NCBI GenBank assembly: GCA_037962975.1 | Contig: CM075674.1 | Coordinates: 85,266,501-85,330,500, forward strand | Reading direction: 5' to 3' | DNA: 64,000 bases | Source of the DNA: Clitoria ternatea | Lineage: Eukaryota > Streptophyta > Magnoliopsida > Fabales > Fabaceae | Shown: positions 24,193-36,137 of the stretch, piece by piece | Position numbering within the stretch: the first letter of the stretch is position 1 | Layout of the letters: each line of letters opens with the position of its first letter | Notes under the pieces: generated by a model | The model's database searches: none | What the model was told of the DNA's origin: nothing | The model's input: only the letters and a program-made list of their open reading frames with translations | Position numbers and translations under genes: made by a program

Positions 24193-24434
24193 ATAATCTT
24201 TAAATATCACAATCATACTTTACATTCGTAATATTCACATAATCAAACATAACTTTATATCTTCTATATCACGATAATTCAATATTTCATCACTCTCCAT
24301 CATGCACATTCTAAGCATACTTTATACATTATTTTCCATCTTATTCACAATTCACCTCTCATTCATTACCATTCTATTTTCCATAATTGTTAAATACAAC
24401 GTATAACCACATACATAATCTAATCACATATTCT

Positions 24435-24436
<2 letters not shown>

Positions 24437-24466
<30 letters not shown>
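24437..24466. repeat. (TA)n microsatellite
   Basis: About 14 TA units within the solo LTR. Confidence 0.9.
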
Positions 24467-24467
<1 letters not shown>

Positions 24468-25087
24468 ATCTCATACTTTCACAGATTTAATTTTTTTCCA
24501 ACATAATTATCACAAATCTGTAATCAAATATATACTATAATACTCCCTTTACCTCACTGTCGACGCTCTAAACTCAATTACCAAGATCAATGCGCCGCAA
24601 CCACTAAAAGATAAAATTACAAAAAGGTTTAAGGTTTTAACCGTTCAAACCTTAATCCAACTCAAGAATATGCTCAGAAATTACTTTCTAAAGCTTTAGA
24701 AGCTTACCACAACTGAAACCACAAGTTCTCCGAGAAACCCCTTTTTCCGCTAATCTTTCAACGGCTCTTTCGCAACCTATATAAAGCGGAATTCAAATTC
24801 GTCACTCAATCCTTCTTTTGAACACCATAAGGAAACTTTTAATCGGTTTAGAATCTTAAAATTCAAAGTTCCCTTGTTTTTTCCAAAAATGGATAAAGAT
24901 AGAAATTCTCCATGGAATTCAAAATTGAAAGATCCCATGCGTTAATCTTAAGTTTCTTACCTCTAATCTGCAATTAATTTCAGATTCCAACCTCTTGTTG
25001 GCCTTTAATTGTCGTAGGAAAAAGAGAGAAGAAGAAGAACCCCAAAACTTATGTTTTTAACTTCTGCTCTGCAGGCTGTCATCTTGG

Positions 25088-25245
25088 GTCTTTATTCTGC
25101 CCGCGACACTGATGCTACGCGTCCCCCTGACGCTACGCGTCAAGTCTAAATTTTTATATGGACGCTACGCGTCCACTAACGCTACTCGTCAAGTTTTACC
25201 CTGACGCTACGCGTCCCACTGACGCTACGCGTCAGGTCCCAAATC
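25088..25245. repeat. CpG-rich TGACGCTACGCGTC repeats, right end of solo LTR
   Basis: Six near-perfect copies of TGACGCTACGCGTC, itself almost palindromic, spaced 15-40 bp apart. Each holds ACGCGT, the core CGCG box bound by CAMTA factors, and TGACG, a bZIP core. Binding is inference only. Confidence 0.8.
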
Positions 25246-25343
25246 AAAATTTTCTTTTTATTTTAATTTTTACATCTTATAATAATCTTACTTTATTAAA
25301 TATCCAAACTCATGAATATAAAACATAGGGATGTTACACCCTT

Positions 25344-25560
25344 TCACCCCCACAATGCGTAAGGTAGGTGCTTTTGGTATGAGGAATCACTCTAAGACCT
25401 TTATTTCCCCATTGGAATAAAGGATATAATATCAGATTTCTACTAAACCGGTGTAAAATCTGAGCATATACACATCTTTGAGGACTAGTCACCAGGCTGG
25501 CCCTTGCACCCCGGCCTTGATTAGTTCAGTTTCTCATTCTTGATTTTTAACAGTCGGTAT
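25344..25560 (+). mobile_element. Tat-type LTR fragment, right part
   Basis: Continues the U5-like region cut at 22242 (TTTCACCCCCACAATGCGTAAG after the duplicated CCCTT). The true end is not visible; the limit given is approximate. Confidence 0.4.
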
Positions 25561-27879
25561 TGATTAGTAGGAAGTTTAAATACATCGAGATTGCTTTAAT
25601 CACGATCAACACTTAATAAATACATCGAGATTGAAAATTTTAAAGTATTAATTAATTAAAAATAATAAAAAGTATTATAAAAAGAAATAGTTAAATACCA
25701 CCAAACATCACTTGATAGGATGTTCTAGACTTATCCTTGGTCTTGAGTACGAGTCACAAAAAAATATAGTTTCGTTAAATTTTGATGGAGGTTTACTGCT
25801 CACAATGATCCTGTCTGGTTAGAACCCGAATAAGATATATATATATAATAAATAAATAGCTAAATCAAAATAAAAATGTTTAATTTAATACAAAAATCAC
25901 TAAATATGTAATAATTATTTATTCTATTATTATTTTCTCCACGTTAAAAAATATATAATAAATCATGATAATCAAGTTTATTATTCAACTCAAATTATAA
26001 GAGTTGCCATAATAAAATTTAACGTTATTTTGTGAATTTAAAAATCATGTTTTAACGGTCCTATGTCGTTTACTTTTACCTTATAAACCTTTTTTATTTT
26101 TTTAATTTTTATTAGTAAATGAATAATATTATTCATCTACATTCTATTTGCTTAACATTATAAAAATGTCTACATTGACTATACAAAATAGTTGAGCTGT
26201 AAAAATAATATTAATAAAAAACTGTAAAAGTAACTAAAAAATACTGTAAAAAGTAATAATCAAGGATAATGAATTTAGTTCTATTTGTATAAGACGACTA
26301 ATAATTATTTTTTAAATCTGTAAATGTAATCTAGATATGTTAATTTGTCGGTACTTTAATGAGTGAGACAATTGATAAAAGATTTTAAAGTTGTTTCATA
26401 TGAGAATTGAACCATTAATATTTATAGACGACTAATAATTACTAATTAAAAAATCATTAAGATTATAATATATACAAATAAATCTATAGTAAAAAATTTA
26501 AATTATTATAATTTTTAACGGTTAATTCTTAATAAATAATTATTACTTAATTTTATCTTTTAAAATACAATTCTCGAGTAATATAAATCCAAATTTGATC
26601 AATTAATTAGGTCTCAAGTTTTTAAAATAAACATTTAAGTCTTAATTTGAAGTTTTTAGTTTGTATTTAAAGTCTTTGTAAATACATGGTAGATGTTTCA
26701 AGCATACACTTAAATATATAATAAGAGTTTGAGTAAGAGACTTAGCTATTTATTTTAAAAATTTAAGAACTTAAGTATAAAATCTTTATTAAAATTGAGT
26801 ACCAAAATATTAGTGTTATATAGTTGTCATACTCATTATTTTCAAAATTAGTTTGACAGGTTGAATAAGAACCAAATAAGAAACTGCTTGAGATTAATTT
26901 TTTATTGTTAGAAATTCAACCAAAAGATTTGATAATTGAATAATGGAAATGTACCGCAAACCAATAGAATTTGAAGGAATCTCATGGAAGATGCTGAATA
27001 CGATTCGACACGTTAGCCCTAATATTCGAACTCACGCGCCTGAACCGGAGCGTGGACACACATTGCTATCTTCATTTTTGTCGTTTTTGCTTTGACTCTC
27101 AGCACATAAGGCGGGAAGGGAAATCGGTGCTGTCATTTCCCAAAATGCCCCTCGCCTTTTATTCTTTTATTCTCCAGAAAACAAGGAAGGAAGAGAATGA
27201 AAGTTTTGTAATGGAAATTACACATAAACTCTGTCTTGAACTTTGGCTACACGATTCAAACTTCCATCTAACATTTTAAGATTAACTAATTTGTCCAAAT
27301 ATGTCAGGGTGTTACTGCTCAAAACAATGTAAAAAAGCTTGAAAATTTCTGGTTTGAACCATGAGAAATGTTTTATGTTTAATTTCTACTAAATATATTT
27401 ATTATGAGGTAATTGTGTTAATTGTGAATAAGTTTCAAATATGATTATTTCTTGAAAAAATACATGTGTTTAACATAATACAAAATAAAAGCAAAACACC
27501 TTACTCGGCATAATTATTGAATTATTAATAATTATTATTTCCCCATTTCATATTATAAACTCTTATTCATAATGATACTTAGTTTTAAGGGAGTAATTAT
27601 TATCTTGATATTGTAAAAGATAATCTTATTTTTTAAAATTTATCCTTATTTAAAACCAAACCTCATTATCAAATATTAATTGCACAAATATAAAAACATA
27701 AAATGCTGAAGGTAAACTAAGAAAAAATGTAATCAATGCTTCTACTTTTTATTAGGTGTTTTTAAAATGAAAGACTCCTCTTTTTTGTTTTAGGGGTTTA
27801 TAATATAAAACATATGAAGCATATTATTAATATGTATTTAGTAAAATTTTACTTCATTTATGTTTTGAACACACCATCT
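25561..27879. other. AT-rich intergenic DNA, no gene supported
   Basis: Mostly AT-rich sequence with many short A/T runs. A less AT-rich island at about 26980-27200 holds a 75-codon ORF (27052-27279) without recognisable domain, codon bias or splice context; I do not call it a gene. Confidence 0.6.
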
Positions 27880-28313
27880 AGGCCCACATCATACGCGAAT
27901 GACATACCAGGATTGTAACCAATGAGGAGCTCGTCCTTCACGTGGACGATATGTCACATCTTTTCATGAAGGATGTCGTCCACAAGCCTTGACAAGTCAA
28001 CAGTCACGTCACTAACAAACCTTGCAAGAGCATCTGACACCTCATCATTATGTTTGTACAATTACCCCACTATAAACACCATCATAAATGATAGAGGTAC
28101 ACATTAACTTCATATTTATTACTTGCATTAGTAATCTCATCCTCTTCTGCTTTAACATTCCTTTCTGACTGACTTAGGCATCAAAGTTGCCCCGTAGAAC
28201 ATACCTACATCCGATCCCATTTAGCATTTATTAGGAACACGCTGAACCTATGGTATACCATCTAAATCACCTACATTGCATACCAGATTTAGCTCATCCC
28301 AACTCGGACAAAT
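27880..28313 (+). mobile_element. 5' LTR remnant of Tat-lineage element (copy 1)
   Basis: Has a TATA-like CACTATAAACACC at about 28069 and the R/U5 block GACTGACTTAGGCATCAAAG (28168-28187) that parallels CTAACTAGAGCATCAGAGG at about 53578 and TTGACTTGAGC at about 22206. The right limit is set by the primer site. The left limit is a guess; no clean TG border was found. Confidence 0.55.
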
Positions 28314-28336
28314 CATTTGATACACCCGGTGGGACT
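28314..28336 (+). other. Decayed primer binding region, Tat type
   Basis: TTTGATACACCCGGTGGGAC resembles the TTTGGCGCC...GTGGGAC region that follows the 5' LTR in plant Tat-lineage elements, with CpG sites decayed. It supports the + orientation and the lineage call. Confidence 0.5.
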
Positions 28337-28360
28337 CGATTAAGTTATTCCCATTCCTGA

Positions 28361-29729
28361 AATGGATCTAGGAGTAAACCCCCAAGATCTTGACAGCCCT
28401 GAGGGCATTGAGCAGGAAATATCAGTTTCTTCTCATCGACCTCGAGCTTAGCATTATTTGGGCTAATCCTATGACAACGTCCTTTGGCCAACTAATCTTG
28501 ACCCTAGAGATATTGGGAATGACTTGCTCCAACTAAGGATCAGGAAGTTGGAAGTTTCTTGAATAATATGAGGATTGTGAGGAATCCTTATTCTATTTTG
28601 GTTTATCAACTCATTTACGATGGCGATCTTACTATTTCCAACCTTGCACATCACCATGAAACTGAATAGTTATCATCCAGTACCCATCACCTTCACCACA
28701 ACCTACTTTAACGATGAGTACCATACTAGCTTCAGTGATTCAACCCTTATTACATGGCCTTACACAACCTCTGAATACTTTGTATACCCCTTAGTACATA
28801 ACTACCTTGATACCAAACACATTACATGCAACACCAATTTCTCAACTAATTGTCACCGAACAACCGGTCAGCCCTCTTACATAATTTTACCAAACCCTTC
28901 TACATAAAGAGCAAATAGCTTCAGCCTACCTTTCATATCAAGGTTGATGTCAATAGAAATTCTAGAACGATATGGTAGCCCATACTCGTTACCCATACCA
29001 CCATACAACAAAAAGACTAACCTTGGGAAATACCAGACGCCATCATTAACAAGATGATGTTTATTAGCATGAATGACGATTTACTCATACGTTTGTAGAA
29101 TATTTTCATAAACTCTAAAAGATGAGGCCTTGGCGTGGTTAAAGTTTTTATCCCCTCTTTCAATTAATTCCTAGAAACACCTCATCATTTCCAAAGACAC
29201 ATCGAAGACCTCCCACACCTTATCCTAGATGAAACATAAGAAAGATGAGTTGCTTAAAGATTTCCTAATATGTTTCTATGTTAGGGTTAGTCCCAGGCCT
29301 CATTAATGTTATCTAGCTCCATATCGCCAAAGAGGTAATGTAGCCTCACTCATATTTTTCCTTGTCTCTAGCAAGAAAGCCACCAATGTCCATGGGGGAT
29401 TTTAGAACTAGGACTTCAAATACGTCAATGAGGAATTACATTGTAAATGGGCAACCCCGTCGAACATGAAGACTATGAGCGAAAAACCCAACGATGAAAG
29501 CCAATAAAAGATCAAGGTTCATACCCAAAGAAAGGAAAGAGAGAGAATTTTTCACAGATTATACCTCTTTGAATACCAGCCCAATACCAATGTTGAAAAG
29601 CCTTTTCCTTTAAAGCCTATAGATGGTACATATTTTTTTCTATTAATACCACCAAGGTTACAGACATTCTATAAGGCGACATAGTCAACTAAAGAACGTC
29701 ATCAAGCATATGGTGAGCTATGACAGACT
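28361..29729 (+). pseudogene. Decayed gag region of Tat-lineage copy 1
   Basis: An ATG at 28364, just after the primer region, opens a frame (MDLGVNPQDLDSPEG) that is lost within about 90 bases. No long frame follows, and only the position identifies it as the gag leader. A 95-codon ORF at 28620-28907 is Thr/Tyr-rich and has no recognisable domain. Confidence 0.35.
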
Positions 29730-29737
29730 ATGGAATG

Positions 29738-30112
29738 CACGGTTATCAGAATTAGACCGGTTGGACCGGGAACCGGTGCCTTGTTCGGTCTGGGACGGGG
29801 GAATAACTGGTCATCAATTGAACCAGTCAAAAACTGATCAAAAAACCGGTTTATAATTTTTTTTAAAAAAAATTTAGAAACTCTTTTAGTGCGTCTTTTT
29901 GTAGAACCGCATTAATAGACTCTATACACCAAATAAAATTAACATTTTTTTATTTTAATTATTTTGGACTAGTGTTTTTAGACCTTTTAAGCATGTTATA
30001 GTAGGATGTGTACTATTTAAGGCTTTTTTACTATGTAATATTTTAATTCTAATGCATTTATTGAATTTATTTTATAAATAGTATATTATTTTGATCTAAT
30101 TGATTATTATTA

Positions 30113-30145
<33 letters not shown>

Positions 30146-30248
30146 TTATTATTACCGGTTCGACCACGGTTTGACCACTGGTTTGACCACTGACCCTAGA
30201 ATCGGTGCCTCCACCAGTTCAATGATCGATCCGGTTCTGAAAACATTG
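29738..30248. mobile_element. hAT-type MITE with 8-bp target duplication
   Basis: Flanked by perfect ATGGAATG at 29730-29737 and 30249-30256. The ends CACGGTTATCAGAA and (reversed) CAATGTTTTCAGAA are imperfect terminal inverted repeats, with inner ACCGG-rich arms. At 511 bp and with no transposase it is non-autonomous. The 8-bp duplication and the CA start fit the hAT superfamily. It split the gag region of the Tat-lineage relic. Confidence 0.88.
30113..30145. repeat. (AAT)n microsatellite in the MITE
   Basis: About eleven AAT/ATA units in a row inside the hAT-type MITE. Confidence 0.9.
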
Positions 30249-30256
30249 ATGGAATG

Positions 30257-31199
30257 TAAAATTATCCCAGTATAATGACCATGATGCTTGTCCAAAAGAA
30301 CGTGATAGTATTCCCCATATGAGGAAAGAAAAAGTTCCAAGAAAAATGATATTGTCATTGCAAAAACAAGAAATTCAGAGCAAGACAAAGAGGAAGAAAA
30401 AAAGGTAGGAACTCAAGACAACCATCCCATGGTCGACATGATTGAAAAAGGGTCCGTAGGAGGCGGTGGTAGCCTCACGTATAGAAAAAAACACTTAAGG
30501 CTTGTAGCAAGTGTATGAGGGAGTCAAACTCCCCATAAAGTGGCTTCACCATCGATGACATTCATAAATAAGAACTTTGGAGACATAGATGACCACATGA
30601 TGATGCAATAATGATTTAAGCCATTGTTTGCAATGTCATAGTAAAAAACACTATTGGTAGATCAAGGAAGCTCTTACGAAATTCTATTTTGTAAAGCCTT
30701 TTAGAGAATGGGCCTAAAAAATATCAATTTAATAGCCCATAGCTAGGGTCTGCTAGCTTTCAATAGGACAACGAATTACACAAAAGGTGCTTGGAAGCAT
30801 AGATCACGATAAATGGTAACCCCGAGGCCAAAATCATGAAAACCATTTTTTTTGTTTTGGATATTAGATCACCATTTAATGCAACAATTGGAAGGCCTAT
30901 CTTGCATGCACTAGAAGTAGTAATTTCTACTAACCATTTGATGATGAAGTTCATTAGTCAAAGTAACTTTATCTCTTTACATTAAAGGAGATCAAAAAAC
31001 AGCTAAAGAGACCTCTAACATGACCTTCCAGGTGGAGAAAATGGACAAGATAAACAAGAAAATAAGGTTGAATGATCCTGATCGTGCAATTGGCACCTGT
31101 GATATGATAAATCTCAATTCAAGAGAAGACTTCAAGAAGAGTAAAGATCACCCAACTCGTCCTATCCTAATGATGAGTCCATCAATTTTAAATTAGGGG
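30257..31199 (+). other. Decayed gag to protease interval of Tat-lineage copy 1
   Basis: Sequence between the MITE and the first recognisable pol words. Short open pieces exist but none longer than 80 codons, and I can name no domain. Confidence 0.4.
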
Positions 31200-32540
31200 T
31201 CACAAAAGACAAGTTCATTAACATAGAGGTCAAAGTGAATGACGACGCACGTGAAAACTTGCAAAACCTTTTGAGAGCCAACAATGATTTGTTTGCCTGG
31301 ACAACAACGGATATGCTAGGTATAGAACCATAACTTTATTGCTATAAGTTGACAATATACCCTAATGCTAAGCCGATATCACAACAAAAAAAAGACTTGG
31401 ACCTCAAAAACAAACAATACCATATAAAGCCACAGGCAAGCTACTAAAGGTCAGATTCATAACATAAAAGCAATATACCTCATAGGCGTCAACTATTGTT
31501 ATAGTAAAAAAGGTGAATGAAAAATGGAGAACAGGGTTTAGCAAAAAAAACTTATAAGAGCTGGTTATTGGTGGCCAACGATTAAAAAAAGACATTATGG
31601 ATTATGTAAAAAAATGTGAAGCCTGTCAAAGATATGTCAATTGCCATATCTCATCATTTGAGGAACTCTTTACCTCATTTATCCCTTGGCCTTTCTTTCA
31701 GTAGGGTATAAACATTCTCAACTGATTTCCATAAGCACGTGGGTAGGTCAAATGCTTATTTATCGGTTGTTATTACTTCACTAAGTGGATTAAAGTTGCC
31801 CCAATATCCACCATCACATCGGCCATGACAAGAAATCTAGTTTCCTAGAACATCATAACCAGGTTCCAGATCCCTAATAGAATTATCACTAACAACGACA
31901 CCCAATTTACTGATAAAAATTTCCAAGCACTACTAGTTGGCTTGAAGATTAAACAAGTTTTTTCCTCCATTGAGCACCCGCAAACAAATGGACTAGCTAA
32001 AGTGGAAAATAGGGAATTTCTTTAAAAGACAATTTGATAATGCAAATGGAAGATGGGCCGAAGAGTTAGATCATGTCCTTTGGGCTTACAAAATGACCCT
32101 TCATTCCTCTACTAGTGAAGCCCTATTAAAGTTGGCATATGGAGTCGATGCTGTAATAACAATGAAAATTAGCCAACCAACATAGAGGATAATGAGTGCT
32201 TTAGAATAATTAAATGACAATGCACTAAGGGGGAATTTGGATCTTGTCCATGAAATAAGAAAGGTTGCATCCATCCATGACCAAGACATTAAGGCAAAGG
32301 CGACACACCCCTACGACAAAAAGATTATCAATAGAAAATTTATGGTTGAAGATGTGGTCCTCAGAAAGCAAATATTGGTAACAAAAATGCTCAGTAGGGA
32401 AAACTAGCTCCCAATTATAAAGGGCTTTACAAAGTCAAGCATGTCGACCAAGGGGGCACATACAAGTTGGAGCACAGATGAGAGACCCTTATTCCCAGCA
32501 AATAAAATTCATAATTTATTAATCCTTTATAGTTTAAACC
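31200..32540 (+). pseudogene. pol remnant of Tat-lineage Ty3/gypsy copy 1 (RT start joined to integrase)
   Basis: Scattered frames read as the start of a Tat-type RT (LLRANNDLFAW at 31265-31300, a YPNAKPISQ stretch near 31355, VNEKWRT near 31513). They are followed directly, near 31540, by the integrase zinc finger (AGYWWPTI, KKCEACQRY at 31560-31635). The RT palm with its catalytic box and all RNase H are missing. The integrase core (FTKWIKVAP at 31775, TQFTDKNF near 31908, EHPQTNGL near 31975) and C-terminal region follow to about 32500. The second catalytic Asp of the core is Asn (TNNDTQF). Many stops and shifts make this an old relic. Confidence 0.82.
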
Positions 32541-32668
32541 AATCTATAAGGGTGTATATTATTTCCCACTCTAAGGGTTTTGTCCCCTTAGATTTTCCCT
32601 TGGAAAGGTTTTAACGAGGCACACCTTAGTATCAATGGATGTTTATCATTTCCTATAAATCATTTTAA

Positions 32669-32965
32669 ATGTCAACCTTTCCTTTTAGCTGAAAAAATTG
32701 ACCTTGTTCTACATTTTAATGTCAAGCTTGTCTTTGAGCGATCATAACTAACTTCACCTTTTATTTAATGTCAGGCTCGTCTCTTAGCAAAACCAATTGA
32801 CCTCGTTCTAAATTTTAACGTTAAGCATGTCCCTTAGCAATTACAATTAACTTGGCTTCTATTTAACATCAAGCTTATCCCTTAGTAGTTATAATTAACC
32901 TCATCTTTTATTTAATGCAACCTTATCCTTAACAGTTATGAGTGATCTTACCCTTTTTCTAAAAA
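32669..32965 (+). repeat. Tandem repeat, about 49-bp unit, downstream of Tat pol
   Basis: Six imperfect units opening with AATGTCAAGC-like words at 32669, 32719, 32767, 32817, 32865 and 32914, a spacing of 48-50 bp. Tandem repeats after pol are a known habit of Tat/Ogre-type elements. Confidence 0.8.
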
Positions 32966-33095
32966 TGATACTTGTTCCATAATGGTTATGATATGATAAG
33001 CAATAAAGGAAATAACTAACATATTGTATATATAGTAAAAAATGTAATGAAAACTAAACTAATGTTGGGGATACAACCATGTGCAAAATAAAAAA

Positions 33096-34670
33096 TTAAC
33101 TATTATACATAAAACTGACTTCACTCTTCCGACAAGGAGGTACCTCAATGTATTCTCCAAAAAAAAGTGTTAAACTATTTTCATTTCTTAACAGCCTTAT
33201 TTGATTCATCATCTTATCCAGGAGGAAAAGGATGAAGTTCAAAGTGTTCAGAAGAAGAGGCCTTGATAAATTTACCATCCCTTATAGGCTTTATCAATTT
33301 GCTATCAATAAAACCACCAAGTTTCGATTCAACATCAAGGTTCCAATATTTCACTCAATGATAGTAGAAGAAAATGCATATCTTACTGTGACTAAGAAAA
33401 ATTTATAATCAGCCTTTTCACATCTTTCACCTTGTCAAGCTTAGCTTTGAGAGAAGGGAGTTTCTCTAGCTCCTTGTGCATTACAGACACGAACTTGTAA
33501 AAAAAAGCATTTTGTTCAGTAAGGGAATAGTAATATCACCATTACTGTGTCCAAGACTTGCCTATCAACTTCGACCTGGGATATCAACATCTTATTACAA
33601 GAAGTAAAAGTCTCGTTCAACTTTTTACTTAACTCTAACTCATAAAGAGCAATAGATTTCTCCTCGATAATAGCATGTTGACCAAGGCCAACATCATGAA
33701 ACTCCATCATCATGCCTAGATTCAATTGAGTATTCCAAATAGTGACATCAACAGCCTAATAAAGCTCCTGAAAATTCAATCCATAAAGAAGAAGAAAAAC
33801 TAACTTCACCTTAATATTCGACTTGACATGCCTCATCAAACTAAGAAGATCAACCACAGGGTTATCTTCTCTAACTCCAACATTGATCCCAAAGTTAGGT
33901 CATAAGGATCCCCAGTGGTCTCAGAAATAATAACTTCATTAATCTCATTTTGGATCTCTAAAACCTTTACCAAATCGTCTAACTTTCTCTTTTTCCTCAT
34001 TCCACCCCCTTGGGACTTCTTTTCCTAATTTTCTTTCCCTTCACTGGTTTACCCTTTTGAGCTTTGTTTGCCTCATGACCATCCATCTAAGATGTCAAAA
34101 TGGTTTGCGGGTTTGGTAACATCAACCTTGACGGGATCTTCATTCACAACGAAAAGATGCAACTAATTTCAACGTTCTTTCTCTTCTATCATTTGCTCAA
34201 GCATATCCACATCATCAATCATGGATTCTACAAGAATAAAAGAACAAAATCAATTTAAGAATGATATATAAATAATAAAATATTTTCCTAACATGAGCTA
34301 GAAAAACGAACTTAAGTAAGTAGTGAGAGAAGCCTATCAACATCTAAAATCTTCTTACACTTGAAGCAATTTCACTTCTTTGGTAAATGAGACTTTAAGG
34401 CTAACTTTAAATCTTCCAAAATTGTGAAGAATTCATCACTTAATTGGTCTTCCTTTAAGTTATAAGCACTTGATTTAAAATTGAAATGTTTAAGAGTCAA
34501 ATGTAGATGAAACTATTCTGAACCATCCTCGTGTAACCAAAATTGATGTTTTAGTTCAGTGGCATAGATAGAAAAATAGAAGGGTTTAAAGCATTTTCCT
34601 TTCATCTTTATTGATTTCACGTAGGGTTTTAAAATAGAATACTGGCCTTTAAGATGACGTGGTACATGCC
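33096..34670 (-). pseudogene. Antisense ORF of Tat-lineage copy 1, truncated
   Basis: On the - strand, opposite to pol, decayed frames read KCFKPFYFSIYATE...FWLHEDGSE (about 34600-34520), then AYNLKEDQLSDEFFTILEDLKL (near 34430) and a coiled-coil-like stretch (33516-33725). They match the same order in copy 2 (47644-51770). Many plant Tat elements carry such an antisense ORF after pol. The copy-2 version resembles the putative gypsy-type transposon domain (Pfam PF04195, from memory). The N-terminal half is missing here because similarity stops at about 34670, where a Tekay-like relic begins. Confidence 0.6.
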
Positions 34671-36106
34671 ACCACCGGGCTCTAACCATCAATGTGCCTT
34701 TCTTTCTCTCTTAAATTTATTTACAAGCGTGGCTGCCATTGTTGCAAAGCTTGGAGGTTGTGTCGAGAGTGATTAAAAGCTAAAGTGAAGACTCTCAGAC
34801 ACCAATCGATGTAAAATTAGTATTGGTAAGTTAAAGCCCTCTCTTTTCCTTGCATGCATGTCCATCTTTGCATGCATAACCATTTTTCTTCCTCTTTGGC
34901 TGCATGTTAAATTTGATTTTCTGGGGGTTTTTTTATGGGTCTGCATAACATTGTTCTGTTATGATTTTGGGAAAATTATGAACATAAAAATTGTTCCTCT
35001 TTCTTTCCTTTTTCTAACAAGCTATAGAACGCCTATATCTATTAATGAGAGTGATAATTATGCCTAAAATACAGAATGTTATCCTAGTTGGTGCATGGCT
35101 ACGGGTCAGTGGTTTGTTACACAATCTGGGACTTTTTGGCTTAGAACTGGCTCTTTGTATCTTCATAAAATTTATAGTAAATTTTGTTACAAAAATTTTA
35201 AGACCAAGATCACTTAAATTGGACACCTGTAGCTTAAGTTATGATTAAAATAGTGGAGCATGTGCATATTACCCTTTCCTTTGCATGTATGTTTTTCTTT
35301 CCTGCTGCGTGTTTTTGACTTCACCCTTTTTTCTAGTTTGTCTATGTGCCTTATTGAAGGAAGGGCAAAGATCGGCTCCTGAATATTTAGTTTTTGTGAA
35401 GCCCGAAAGGTTGGGGTGTGCGTTTGAGAGCTGACAGAAGGATTTCTGAGCTCCAGGGTAGTTTTGACACCCCGTTGACAAGTTTCGTAACCTTCGACAA
35501 GTGAGATCCTTATTGAAACTACATTGTTTTGGCTTTTTGGCCTCAATTTTAATGTTTCGATGTTTTAAAATTTATAAGGGTATTTTTAATTAATTTTTCA
35601 AAATTTATCTAATATAGGGAATTTACACTTGAAGCTGAATCGGGAATCGAGGCTTGTTTGGAAAGCCGGATAACTCCTTGAGGTATGTGTTAACGTACAA
35701 GGGGTTTACCATTTAAGTAGTGAATAGGAATTTTAATTCTAAAGCGATTTTTAAAATTAAAAAGTTTACTTTAAATATTAACGTCCGATAAATCTTGAAT
35801 TTTTATCAAGTAAAAATATAATTGTTGCTTGTAAAATGAAGTATTGTTTGAAAATGGAAGCCTGATGTTTAATAAAAGTTGAGAATGATATTATATAAAT
35901 TAGGCCATGAAGTGCCATTAACAATATTGGTTGGCATGTGCTGCTGGTAATAAACTATGATATTGTTAATGATGTTGTGAAAATTAAATGGTGTTATGAA
36001 ATAATGATATCTATAAATTAAAGCCTCATGTTGCATAATGTAGATGATTAATTGACAATATCTATTGGAAAGTCATTGATTATGTCCGGTAGTGGCAATA
36101 TGTGTG

Positions 36107-36137
<31 letters not shown>

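Larger units (their letters stand above)
22243..25338 (-). mobile_element. Solo LTR, Tekay-like (3096 bp), target duplication CCCTT
   Basis: Begins TGTGACATCCC and ends GGGATGTTACA, with perfect CCCTT at 22238-22242 and 25339-25343. There is no internal region, primer site or pol. The - strand orientation is inferred from similar word order to the inner Tekay LTR (for example GTGAGTATATA near 23405 and the CACTGGG region near 23870). Solo LTRs form when the two LTRs of one element recombine and the inside is lost. Confidence 0.85.

Noticed and set aside
27052..27279. 75-codon ORF in a less AT-rich island
   Set aside because: No recognised domain, no splice partner exons and no leader features; could be a gene scrap but cannot be supported.
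28620..28907. 95-codon Thr/Tyr-rich ORF
   Set aside because: Lies in the decayed gag region of the Tat relic in another frame; no domain.
35045..35248. 67-codon hydrophobic ORF that looks like a membrane protein
   Set aside because: Inside an LTR with a matching antisense ORF; composition effect.
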